NCBI GenBank assembly: GCA_018829465.1
Contig: JAHJTN010000016.1
Span: forward strand, 1 to 36,651
Direction: 5' to 3'
Length of the DNA stretch: 36,651 nt
From: Bacteroidota bacterium
Lineage (GTDB): Bacteria; Bacteroidota; Bacteroidia; Flavobacteriales; Flavobacteriaceae
Shown here in pieces: positions 1-8,616 of the stretch (position 1 is the stretch's first letter; the number at the start of each line of letters is the position of its first letter). The notes under the pieces were generated by a model. The model was not told the origin of the DNA, did not search any database, and worked only from the letters and a program-made list of their open reading frames with translations. Both the position numbers and the translations under genes were made by a program.

Positions 1-1845
1 GATGGGCGCACCCGAATTGTCCATGTTTTGACCGTTGGATCCCCAAACCAGAAAGCTACGGTTGGTGGGGAAACTATTGGCGTTGGCACTGTTGGTAGCG
101 GCAATATCGCCCAATCCGATGGTAAGCACCGGTGGGTTGGCACCATTGTTTTGGCTAAAAGATTGTTTTTGGTTGAGTTCGGAAGCATCATCGCGGCCAA
201 TACCGGCTACATCGAAGTTAAAACCGCCACTGCCGGCAGAGATGTCCCATATTTTGTTGTCCTGAGAATCGAGCAAGTCCAAATCCCCTTCGTTTGTAGC
301 CAAGGCGCTGCCCGCACTTTGCAAGGTGGTGCCGTATTTTAGAGACAGGTACGACAAGATTTTTTGTTGTTCGTTGGACGAACGGGGTGAGGAATAAGTA
401 AAAATTTCGGCAAGGCGGCCGTCGAGATGACCATTAAAACCGCTACCGTTAACTGTGTTGGGTGAAACCCCTAAATAATACACAAGGTTTTGAACATCTA
501 AGTGTAATAAATCCATACCATTACCGGCTATTCCATTGGCATTGTCAATGCGTTTGCCGTTGAGGTAAATCTCAGAAATGGCAGGCGATACCGAGGTATT
601 CGATTTGATGTTGAGGATCATTACTTGGTCGATGGTGGCGCTCGCATCTTGAAAAGCCCTGCCGTAGGATGTGTTGTTGGGCGCAGATGTTGGCGCATTG
701 GGAAATGAGCTAACGGAATGTGCAACTACAGCATTTGTATATCTTTCGGAACCTGTTCCTAAACTTGCTCCTGTTGCATCAACCCCAAAAGCATCGGTAG
801 AGAATTTTCCGCCCAACATGTATTGTCCCGGACTGGTCGATGCGCTAATGCTGTTGTTGATTCGCGCTACGATAAAGTAATCTTGCGACCAATATCCACC
901 TTTTCCTTTCATGAGTTGCCTAGAGGTTTTGGTGAAATCAACAATCGGATTAAAGTTGATGTTGCGCGTGTCGTTGTTTCTAAAAACAGGCATGGTGGTT
1001 GTTATTCCAACCGCATCATTGTCAAAGGCTTGGTCTTCCCACAGGCTCAGCGGGGTACCATCGGCATTGGCTATACCGGCATCGGCTTTAAGCCAAAGTT
1101 TTAAACCGTTATTAATACTGGCCGGAGCTAAAACAGGATCTGCAAAGGGGATTATAGGGTCGCCTTTGATGATGACATTGTCAATGGCAACACCATCATC
1201 TGTTCGATTGTTGTTACTGCCGAATACCACCCTAAACCTAATGGATGGTCGATTGTCTAGCGTTGCTAAAGAAATACTGGCTTGTACGAATTTAGAGCCG
1301 GAATTCACGTTTTCAAAATTGAGACCCGACCAACCGTGTTGGTTGTTGGCAATACCGTCTAAATCGGTGTTGGTGTACCAATTAACGGTGTTGGCAGATC
1401 CTACGTTTCCCAGCCTTTGCCAACCGCCTACACCACTTGGGTCAAAAGTAAATTCTATTTGAGCACCATCATTGTTTGGATCTGCATTTGTATTGTAACG
1501 TATGTCTATGGCTACGTTTACATTGTTAAAACCGGATGTGCTTACTGTTGGGCTAGTAAGCCTAATAAGCATATTGTTGTTATAATTATTGTAGGGAGCC
1601 ACATGCCAATAATTACCTTCGCCCACTAGAGTGACGGGGAAAAAACCACCCTCTGCGGGAAATGTACCGTTGGTCCAATTCCAACTACCGCTGCCTCTTT
1701 GTGTAGAACTTACCCAACCGCCGCCGTCGGCGTCAAAATTTTCGTAATAAATTGTGTGTGACTGCCCTATTGATAACAAAGGAATCCACACGAAAAGTGA
1801 TTTTAAAAAAATATACTTACATAAAATGTTTAATCTTGTTTTCAT
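1..1845 (-). CDS. Secreted adhesin-like protein with jelly-roll, LamG-like and DUF8202-like regions (C-terminus beyond left edge)
   Basis: The frame is open from an ATG at 1845 to the left edge, giving 615 codons without a stop. Residues 1-26 form a signal peptide (basic start MKTRLNILCKYIFLK, hydrophobic core, end near LLSIGQ). Residues about 27-225 look like a MAM/jelly-roll fold, starting IYYENFDADGGGW and ending AIDNVIIKGD. A LamG-like region starts near 230 (LKLWLKADAG) and includes GRLAEIFTYSS near 476. From about 496 the sequence ILSYLSLKYG, then NKIWD, AGIGRDDASELNQKQS and LVWGSNG match the DUF8202-type module common in surface proteins of Bacteroidota. Such proteins usually end in a T9SS sorting domain, which would lie outside the window. 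A role in adhesion or matrix binding is inferred. Many Asn and Ser residues and few Lys fit an exported protein. The next gene on the same strand (M14 peptidase) lies 86 bases upstream. Confidence 0.8.
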   Translation of the reverse strand, partial: MKTRLNILCKYIFLKSLFVWIPLLSIGQSHTIYYENFDADGGGWVSSTQRGSGSWNWTNGTFPAEGGFFPVTLVGEGNYWHVAPYNNYNNNMLIRLTSPTVSTSGFNNVNVAIDIRYNTNADPNNDGAQIEFTFDPSGVGGWQRLGNVGSANTVNWYTNTDLDGIANNQHGWSGLNFENVNSGSKFVQASISLATLDNRPSIRFRVVFGSNNNRTDDGVAIDNVIIKGDPIIPFADPVLAPASINNGLKLWLKADAGIANADGTPLSLWEDQAFDNDAVGITTTMPVFRNNDTRNINFNPIVDFTKTSRQLMKGKGGYWSQDYFIVARINNSISASTSPGQYMLGGKFSTDAFGVDATGASLGTGSERYTNAVVAHSVSSFPNAPTSAPNNTSYGRAFQDASATIDQVMILNIKSNTSVSPAISEIYLNGKRIDNANGIAGNGMDLLHLDVQNLVYYLGVSPNTVNGSGFNGHLDGRLAEIFTYSSPRSSNEQQKILSYLSLKYGTTLQSAGSALATNEGDLDLLDSQDNKIWDISAGSGGFNFDVAGIGRDDASELNQKQSFSQNNGANPPVLTIGLGDIAATNSANANSFPTNRSFLVWGSNGQNMDNSGAPI

Positions 1846-1931
1846 GGCAAAAAAATTGGGGGTTAATCCTGATTGCCATGGTTATTAAATTTAGCTATGG
1901 TAAAAATTGGGGCGGTTAAAAATTAATATGT

Positions 1932-4571
1932 TTAAATTTTTACTATTTTTTGAGATTGTTCCAAACCACTTTCACTCTTTAGTTTTAGGAGGTAAAGCCC
2001 ACCTGATAAACTTTGGTTTTGAAGGTTTATTACGCCATTTTGTGTGTCAAATGCTTTTGAATAAACCAAACGTCCTTGTATGTCGTATATATTGGCAGTA
2101 AAAGCCTCACCTTGGGCCTGTGCCCATTTGATTTGAATTTCTTCTACAAACGGGTTGGGGAAAACTTTTATGCTTTCTTCAGCAATCAATTCGTCTCCTA
2201 AGGATAAAGTAGGCTCGTCAATTTTAGTGATTTTGAAATCGTCAAAAAAGAAACCATCAAACGAGGTAGTTGCCCCGCTTGCCACATTGTTACTATCAGA
2301 TCTAAACAAAAACCTGAATTGAACATTGGGTTGATCAAACAAAAAGGCGTTGTGGTTGGGGTCTATCAATATTTCCTCCATCACCCATTTGTTCATTTGG
2401 TCGCCATCGTAAACATGGGTAGCTAGATCTTGGAAGGCTTGACTTGTTTCCGATTTTGTATTGGTATGCCTATCATTTACAAATATACCGGCGGCAGGCT
2501 TGGTATAGTTTCCAAAAAGATCTACCCAACTGCTGCCGTCTGTAGAACCTTGAAAAGAAACAAAATCGAAGTTTCTTTCCAAGTCCCATTTGGTGTAAAA
2601 TTGCACCAAAAACCTGATGTTGTCAAATTTCGGGGCGGGCGTAAAAGAAACATTGGGCGAAATAATTGCTTTAGCTTGACCGTTACCATAGGCCACAGTA
2701 CTGGCATCAGCTATGGCGCGGTTGCCGTTAAAGGCATCGGCGTTCGTGTTGGCCCAACTGCCACCAGCGGTTGTCCAATTGCTCAGGTTGCCCGCTTCGG
2801 CATTTTCAAAAAACAAAACAATAGGCGAAAAGTATTTCACCATTTCGGCCTCATAGATGATGTGGTCTTCGTTGCTGAGTCTTACGTTAAACACGATTTC
2901 TTCGCGGGGTGTAATGCTGTTGCTGAGCGTCAGGCCAACGTTGATATTTCGCATTTCTAACTTGGTCATACCGGTTTGCGTAGGGGCGTTGGTTACCGAT
3001 AAAATATTTGCAGAAACAGGAATAATTTCTAAGGTAAAATTGCCGTCTGTTTGTCCTAAGCGCTCAATACCAAATTGAAGGGTTGGGGTAAGTGTGGTGA
3101 TGTCTGACTGGGTCAAATCGTGCAGTTTGGCAAACTTTCCTGCATAAAACGAATTGACAAAATTCATACGCATGGCTCTCTTCGATATATCGACAATCTG
3201 TAGAGGATTGGGCCAAAAACTGCCTTCTTGAGCAGAATTTCCGCTTTCTGCGGTTACCGCCCAAGTTCCCCTGCCGGAGCCAGTTGAGCCTGTACCGTCA
3301 TTCACACCGCCGCGCATCCATTCGTTAGAGTCGCCGGAAGCAAGGGTTAATATTTGCTGCACCGGACCATATACGTAGCGGTTAAACTCTGTGATATCGT
3401 GCGAAAACTTTGTCAACTCATCTATCGCCTGCGGGTTGGCAGTAATCCCGCTAAACGGGTGCACCATAACATTTGCAGAAGTATGGTGGTTTTGAGCAGT
3501 TTTAAAATCATGGGCTAATGAAAAGTCCCTGAACATCTGGGTTTCGGGCTCCGAAAAAGCGCTAGGGCCTCTATAGGTATCATTACAAGTACTACTAGAA
3601 GTACCACCGGTATTGTAAAAGTAACCAAAATTTCTGTTTAGGTCGGTGCCTTGGATTTGGCTGAATTGTCCGGCACACACATTGCGCAAATTTTTCCTTT
3701 GCATACCGCCACCACCGGGTGCAACATCTTCATTGCGAAAAAGCCCGTCGGGGTTTACGGTAGGAATAAAATACAGCTCGGCATTGTCCACCAAATTCTT
3801 TATACTGGGGTCGGTGGCATAATTTTCTAACAAATACCACATGTAGTAAATTATGTTTATTTGTGCCACGGCTTCGCGCGAGTGCAACATGCCGGTGATA
3901 AGAGATTCCGGTTCGTTTTCGTCGCTGTCGGGGTTGTCCGAAATCCTTACATACCAAACATCACGGCCTTCCCAAGTTTTTTGGTTGGTAGGCGAAATAT
4001 TGGCTTTTACACTAATCAAATTTGGGAACTTTGCCCGCATATCGTCTAAAACTGCTTCTAACTCTGATACTGTATAAGCACCGCCCATAGTACCAGGTAC
4101 AAAGTTTGTTGGTTCAGCCCAGTCCGTCTCTTGCGCTTGGGCGGTACGTTGGGCTATATTGCCGATAAATACCTGAGAAACGCTTTGGGAGGCTTGCGCG
4201 CCATTGGTGAGCGGAGTGGGCTCTCCGAGTTTTTTAAAACTTTTTTGCAATTCTAAATTTCGTCGCGCCAAGGGTAGAAAGCGTTGCGCCCTTTCCTGAT
4301 AAAAAGCGGTGAGATCCTCTATGAGGACTTCGTAGGTCAACCCTTGTTGGGCAACAGAGGCTAGTTCGTGTTCGGATAGTTCGAGTTGTACGCTGTTCTC
4401 TTGAAAAACGGCACCACAGGTCAAATCGACTTCTGCGTTCAATAATTTTTGTAGAAAAGCCTGCCCCGATCCGGCTATTTTCACTCGCTTGTAAGTGTCT
4501 TGCGCATTAACTAGCGATAAACCAAGGAAAAAGCACAATAAAAAAATTTTAATAGATAGTTTGGTCCCCAT
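1932..4571 (-). CDS. Secreted M14 zinc carboxypeptidase with T9SS type-A sorting domain (paralogue A)
   Basis: The product is 879 residues. Residues 1-23 are a signal peptide ending VNAQ. Residues about 27-100 form a propeptide-like region (YKRVKIAGSG ... LIEDLTAFYQERAQR). The peptidase M14 domain spans about 165-480. Visible residues are the zinc ligands H230 and E233 (LHSRE), substrate-binding N312-R313 in DLNRNF, the third zinc ligand in the HHT motif (H363), and catalytic E442 in TAESG, so the enzyme should be active. Residues about 585-785 form a jelly-roll module (FFENAEAGNLSNW ... FDGFFFDDFKI). The last 80 residues are a T9SS type-A domain (VFPNPFVEEIQI, YDIQGRLV, GLYLLKL). The likely role is extracellular removal of C-terminal residues from proteins or peptides. 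It is a clear paralogue of the gene at 5040-7697. A one-mismatch -7 box (TATTTTAG, minus strand, 4597-4604) lies about 25 bases upstream. Confidence 0.93.
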   Translation of the reverse strand: MGTKLSIKIFLLCFFLGLSLVNAQDTYKRVKIAGSGQAFLQKLLNAEVDLTCGAVFQENSVQLELSEHELASVAQQGLTYEVLIEDLTAFYQERAQRFLPLARRNLELQKSFKKLGEPTPLTNGAQASQSVSQVFIGNIAQRTAQAQETDWAEPTNFVPGTMGGAYTVSELEAVLDDMRAKFPNLISVKANISPTNQKTWEGRDVWYVRISDNPDSDENEPESLITGMLHSREAVAQINIIYYMWYLLENYATDPSIKNLVDNAELYFIPTVNPDGLFRNEDVAPGGGGMQRKNLRNVCAGQFSQIQGTDLNRNFGYFYNTGGTSSSTCNDTYRGPSAFSEPETQMFRDFSLAHDFKTAQNHHTSANVMVHPFSGITANPQAIDELTKFSHDITEFNRYVYGPVQQILTLASGDSNEWMRGGVNDGTGSTGSGRGTWAVTAESGNSAQEGSFWPNPLQIVDISKRAMRMNFVNSFYAGKFAKLHDLTQSDITTLTPTLQFGIERLGQTDGNFTLEIIPVSANILSVTNAPTQTGMTKLEMRNINVGLTLSNSITPREEIVFNVRLSNEDHIIYEAEMVKYFSPIVLFFENAEAGNLSNWTTAGGSWANTNADAFNGNRAIADASTVAYGNGQAKAIISPNVSFTPAPKFDNIRFLVQFYTKWDLERNFDFVSFQGSTDGSSWVDLFGNYTKPAAGIFVNDRHTNTKSETSQAFQDLATHVYDGDQMNKWVMEEILIDPNHNAFLFDQPNVQFRFLFRSDSNNVASGATTSFDGFFFDDFKITKIDEPTLSLGDELIAEESIKVFPNPFVEEIQIKWAQAQGEAFTANIYDIQGRLVYSKAFDTQNGVINLQNQSLSGGLYLLKLKSESGLEQSQKIVKI

Positions 4572-5039
4572 AAGTAGTTATTTAATTTAACGAGGGCTAA
4601 AATAAAATAACTATGCTAATTTAAAATAAAAAAAAACACTTAAAAACTTAAAATTAACATAATCTTAACGGTCTAAAGAAATAATCATACTGATAAAGTG
4701 AAGATATGATTACTTATCCTATGCTGGGCAAATTAAGATGTACGTTTTTACGCACAACTTTCATGTTTAATAGTGGTTTTGTGAAGCAGCTTCGCCGATT
4801 ATGCTCAACTTGTTTGTGCCGAGTGTATCTTAGTATTTCAGCATCTTGTATAGAAGTTACATGACCCTGAAACAAGTTGAGCGTAACAATGTTGGTTACA
4901 TTGCAGGGTGTTACCTTTAAAAGTAACTTACTTATAACAATTTTTAAGTAAGCCGAATTCGAACCCCCAAAGCTATCTATATTTAATTTTGGAACTAAAA
5001 CGAGTGCTTAACAAACATTAATCAAAAAAAACATGTACA
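4572..5039. other. Non-coding spacer between the two M14 genes, with a 13-base inverted repeat
   Basis: No convincing gene is present in these 468 AT-rich bases. A perfect 13-base inverted repeat (GCTCAACTTGTTT at 4803-4815 and its complement at 4870-4882) has 54 bases between its arms. A second, weaker pair (ACCCTG near 4864 and CAGGGT near 4906) nests around the right arm. Similar hairpin-forming intergenic repeats occur dispersed in Bacteroidota genomes, but only one copy lies in this window. It could be a terminator-like structure or a degenerate mobile repeat. Confidence 0.5.
4803..4882. repeat. Inverted repeat, 13-base arms
   Basis: The left arm is 4803-4815 and the right arm 4870-4882. 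The arms are exact reverse complements. The repeat lies downstream of the 5040-7697 gene, whose transcript runs through it, so it could form a 3' hairpin. No U-run follows directly. Confidence 0.55.
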
Positions 5040-7697
5040 CTATTGATGCTTAATCATTTTTTGATTAAATATTTTCCCATCTTCACTTTCCAATTTCAAA
5101 AGATAAAGACCGTTTGACAATGTACTTACGCCTATGGACAATTGCGAACTGTTTTGATCAAAAGATTGTTTGACAATAAGCCTGCCTTGTAAGTCATACA
5201 ATGCCGCAGAAAAAGATTTGCCAACTAAGCTGCTCCATTCAATTTGGATTTGATCCACGAATGGATTTGGAAAAATTTTCAGGCCTTGCTCAGCGATAAA
5301 ATCGTCGTTTGACAGGGTTGGTTTTTGATCTTTAAAAACTTGAAAATCATCAAAAAAGAAACCGTCAAATTGGGTCGGATAGTTTTCGCCTAAATTAGTA
5401 CCATCCGATCTGAACACAAATCTAAACTGCACGTTGGGCTGGTTGTACAAAAAGCTATTGTGCGAAGTGTTGATGAGAAATTGCTCCAAAACCCATTTGC
5501 CCATACGGTCGCCGTCATAAAGCAGTGTGCCATTGTTGGGCTGAAAGTTTTCGTTGGTTGTGTTTTTGCCGGCATGGTCGTTTGAGTTGAAAATGGTAGC
5601 CGGTTTGTTGTATATACCTTGTACGGGCACCCAAGTACTGCCGTTTGTAGAGGCTTGAAACTCGACAAAGTCAAAATTGCGTTCCAAATCCCAACGGGTG
5701 TAAAACTGCACCATGGCACTCACCAATTCATTTCCGGGATCGGGTGTCAAATTTAACGAGGTGTTGAGGCGTAAAATTTTTGAGAGATTGGTGCCGTAGG
5801 CAAGGGTGTTGGCATCGCTAAAAGCGCGGTTTCCGTTAAACTTGTCTGCTGCGGTGCTTACCCACGAGCCGCCTGAGGAAGCCCAATTGTTCACGTTGCC
5901 GGATTCGGCGTCGTCAAAAAACAGGCGGTTGGCACCAAATATTTTGATGATGTCTGCTTCATAAAGGTCGTGGTCTTCGTTGCTGAGTTTTACCACAAAT
6001 TGTATGGTGTCGCCGGGGATGACATTTGCCGCCAATTGCATACTTGCAGAAACATTTCTTTGTTCCAAAACCGCCATAGCGGTTTGGGTGGCCGGTTGGG
6101 TAACCGAAACAATTTTGTCTAAGGACACGGGCGTGACAGTCAGTGTAAAATTGCCGGGGGTTTGTCCCAATCGCTCGATACCAAATTTTAAATCGACCGT
6201 TTGCGTGGAAACATGTGTAGGCGTCAAATCGTGCAATACGGCAAATTTCATAGCGTACAACACATTGATAAAATTGATGCGCATGGCGCGTTTGGCTATG
6301 TCATCCAGTAATGCCGGATCGGGCCAAAAGCCGCCTTCACTTCCACTTCTCGAACCGCTTTCGGGTGTGGTGCCCAGTATGGCCAATCCCGAGCCGGTGC
6401 GCCCGTTGTTGTCGGGTGCGCCACCCAACATCCAGTCGTCAACAATACCGGCAGCTGGTGAGAAAACCGTAGCACCAAATATGTAACGGTTATATTGGGT
6501 CATGTCTTCGTGAAACTTGTGGTATTCGGCTTCTCTGCCGCTTACTGCTGTAGGATTGCCCCCATACGGATGTGGAATAGAATTGGCAAAGGAATGGTGC
6601 ATTTGCACGGTTTTAAACTGCCTAGCCAGCACAAAATCGCGCAACATCCGCGATTCCGGCTCCGAAAATGCGTTAGGCCCCCTGTAAGAATCAGAACAAA
6701 TATTGGTGGAGGAACCGCCGGGGAAGGCATACCAATAGTCAAAATTGCGGTTGAGGTCAACGCCTTGGGTAGATGAAGTAGGACCCGCGCAAACGTTTCT
6801 CAGGTTTTTTCGTTGCATCCCGCCGCCTGTGGCACTGATGGTTTGATTTCGAGCAACCCCGTCAGGATTGACCATGGGTATAAAGTACATTTCTGAGTTG
6901 TCCACGATGTTTTTTACAAAAGGGTCTGTGGCATAATTTTCCAACAGGTACCACATAAAAAACATATTATTCATCAAGCTGGCAGACTCTCTGGCATGTA
7001 TGGCACTGGTCATTAGCGTTTCGGGTTCGTTCTCATCAGTGTCCGGATTATCGGATATTTTAACATACCAAACATTTCGTCCTCCCCAAGTAGTTTCTGT
7101 TGTAGAAAGGGGTGCTTTTGCTGTAATTAAATTTGGAAACAAAGCGCGCATTTTGTCGAGTTCTGCTTCCAATTCCGACACGGTAAGCATCCCCCCCATA
7201 GAACCTAGGCTAAAATTTTGTGGAACCGCCCAATCTATTTCTTGCACTAAGGTTTCGGGTTGTGCCACATTGTTGAGTAAAGCTTCGGTGATTTCCCTAT
7301 CGAGAGCCTGCACTGCGGAAGCTCCTTGGGTAGTCTGAGCCCTTTGCAAACGAGAGAATTGCTTTTCAATTTCTAAGTTTCGCTTGGCAAACGGCAACAT
7401 GCGTTGGGCTCTTTCTGCATAAAAGGCGGTTAAGTCTTCAATAATAACTTGATAGCCTAAACCGGCTGCTTCTACAGCGGCAAGTTCGTGTGTTGAAAGT
7501 TCCAATTGCACGTCTGTATCTGAAAAAACAACACCACAACGGAGGTCAACACCCGTTTCGGCAAGTTTGTTTACAAAAGCGGCACCGCTGCCATTGATTT
7601 TAACCCGTTTGTACTGTTCGGGTTGAGGTTCTTGTGCGTGTGCAACAAAGAAAAGCGTAAAAATAAACAGGGCTGAGAAAGTAGTTCTTAAATGCAT
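5040..7697 (-). CDS. Secreted M14 zinc carboxypeptidase with T9SS type-A sorting domain (paralogue B)
   Basis: The product is 885 residues from the ATG at 7697. An upstream in-frame ATG at 7739 would add 14 residues, but it lies upstream of the promoter -7 box at 7719-7726 and spoils the signal peptide, so the inner start is preferred. The signal peptide is MHLRTTFSALF...VAHAQ. The layout equals that of its neighbour: propeptide-like YKRVKINGSG ... IIEDLTAFYAERAQR, M14 domain, jelly-roll, then T9SS type-A domain (IFPNPFVDQIQI, YDLQGRLI, GLYLLKL). In this numbering the M14 residues are H234 and E237 (IHARE), DLNRNF, H368 in HHSF, and E446 in TPESG. All are intact. The two genes are similar along their whole length, with perhaps 55-60% identity by eye, so they arose by tandem duplication. 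The pocket sequences differ enough to suggest different substrate preference. Confidence 0.93.
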   Translation of the reverse strand: MHLRTTFSALFIFTLFFVAHAQEPQPEQYKRVKINGSGAAFVNKLAETGVDLRCGVVFSDTDVQLELSTHELAAVEAAGLGYQVIIEDLTAFYAERAQRMLPFAKRNLEIEKQFSRLQRAQTTQGASAVQALDREITEALLNNVAQPETLVQEIDWAVPQNFSLGSMGGMLTVSELEAELDKMRALFPNLITAKAPLSTTETTWGGRNVWYVKISDNPDTDENEPETLMTSAIHARESASLMNNMFFMWYLLENYATDPFVKNIVDNSEMYFIPMVNPDGVARNQTISATGGGMQRKNLRNVCAGPTSSTQGVDLNRNFDYWYAFPGGSSTNICSDSYRGPNAFSEPESRMLRDFVLARQFKTVQMHHSFANSIPHPYGGNPTAVSGREAEYHKFHEDMTQYNRYIFGATVFSPAAGIVDDWMLGGAPDNNGRTGSGLAILGTTPESGSRSGSEGGFWPDPALLDDIAKRAMRINFINVLYAMKFAVLHDLTPTHVSTQTVDLKFGIERLGQTPGNFTLTVTPVSLDKIVSVTQPATQTAMAVLEQRNVSASMQLAANVIPGDTIQFVVKLSNEDHDLYEADIIKIFGANRLFFDDAESGNVNNWASSGGSWVSTAADKFNGNRAFSDANTLAYGTNLSKILRLNTSLNLTPDPGNELVSAMVQFYTRWDLERNFDFVEFQASTNGSTWVPVQGIYNKPATIFNSNDHAGKNTTNENFQPNNGTLLYDGDRMGKWVLEQFLINTSHNSFLYNQPNVQFRFVFRSDGTNLGENYPTQFDGFFFDDFQVFKDQKPTLSNDDFIAEQGLKIFPNPFVDQIQIEWSSLVGKSFSAALYDLQGRLIVKQSFDQNSSQLSIGVSTLSNGLYLLKLESEDGKIFNQKMIKHQ

Positions 7698-7718
7698 AGC
7701 ATAGTTGTTTAGAAAAGA

Positions 7719-7726
7719 CAAATATA
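7719..7726 (-). promoter_or_regulatory. Candidate Bacteroidota -7 box (TATATTTG) for M14 paralogue B
   Basis: The minus strand reads TATATTTG, an exact match to the Bacteroidota TAnnTTTG element, 22 bases before the ATG at 7697. No clear -33 TTTG is visible. It supports the shorter start. Confidence 0.5.
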
Positions 7727-7967
7727 GCTTGATATACAATATTTTAAAATTGAAAAATGAAAAATGTTAAAAAAAACACTTGTATAGCGCAAAGACGAAA
7801 TAAATAATTTTAATTTTTCGACAAAATAAGGAATGTTTATTATAAGCCAAGTGATTGCAAGGATTCAAACAATTGTGTTAATTTTTACCGGACGACAATG
7901 ATAAATAATATAAACCGATGAGAATTATGCTTAAAAGAACGCGGTTTACAAAAGAAGTCTATTTGCT

Positions 7968-8606
7968 TTACTGCACCAAATCTACCCCGGATGACGTGCC
8001 GAGTCGGCTGACGCCCAAACTCAAAAACTTGAGTGCGGTCTCCTTGTCTTTAATGCCTCCGGACGCCTTTATCTGTGCGCGATTTCCTATGGTATCTTTG
8101 ATGCGTTTCACGTCTTCTAAGGTGGCGCCTTTGGTACCAAAACCTGTTGAAGTTTTTACGAAATCAGCTTTAGCTTCTAAGCAGGCTTTTGCCGCGCTTA
8201 TAATTTCCGCATCGGTCAGGTAGCAGGTCTCTATAATGACTTTCAGAATTTTTTCGCCAATTGCTTTTTTGATGGTGTCTATTTCTTGGGTCACGGCTTG
8301 CCAATCTGCCTGTTTGGCCCATGCTATATTGATGACCATATCAATTTCATCGGCACCGTCCGAAACGGCTTTGAGCGCCTCAAAAACCTTGACGTCCGTA
8401 TGCATGGCACCCAATGGAAAGCCCACAACGGCTGCCAATTTCACCTCGCTTTTAGACAATAATTTTTTAGCTAAATCTACCCAACAACCATTGACGCAAA
8501 CGGCGTAAAAACCATGTGCAATGGCTTCCTGGCAAAGCTGCGCAATATCTGCTTGGGTAGCTGTGGGTTTAAGTATGGTGTGGTCTATGTAGGCATTGAG
8601 TTGCAT
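7968..8606 (-). CDS. deoC: Deoxyribose-phosphate aldolase
   Basis: The product is 212 residues, a normal length for the short DeoC type. It reversibly cleaves 2-deoxyribose-5-phosphate to acetaldehyde and glyceraldehyde-3-phosphate in the cytoplasm, the last step of deoxynucleoside catabolism. Class I aldolase TIM-barrel motifs are clear: IDHTILKP at 7-14, VVGFPLGA, EIDMVIN with D89, the Schiff-base lysine K151 in FVKTSTGFG, and K180 in KASGGI. It follows purM on the same strand after 10 bases, so it is probably the last gene of the tpiA-prmA-clpS-purM-deoC run. Its product glyceraldehyde-3-phosphate is also a product of TpiA, which is a plausible but unproven link. Confidence 0.95.
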   Translation of the reverse strand: MQLNAYIDHTILKPTATQADIAQLCQEAIAHGFYAVCVNGCWVDLAKKLLSKSEVKLAAVVGFPLGAMHTDVKVFEALKAVSDGADEIDMVINIAWAKQADWQAVTQEIDTIKKAIGEKILKVIIETCYLTDAEIISAAKACLEAKADFVKTSTGFGTKGATLEDVKRIKDTIGNRAQIKASGGIKDKETALKFLSLGVSRLGTSSGVDLVQ

Positions 8607-8616
8607 AATTGATGAA

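Noticed and set aside
4706-4864. Plus-strand open frame of 52 codons in the M14 spacer
   Set aside because: The translation is rich in Cys, Thr and Leu without any motif, and it spans the inverted repeat; likely chance.
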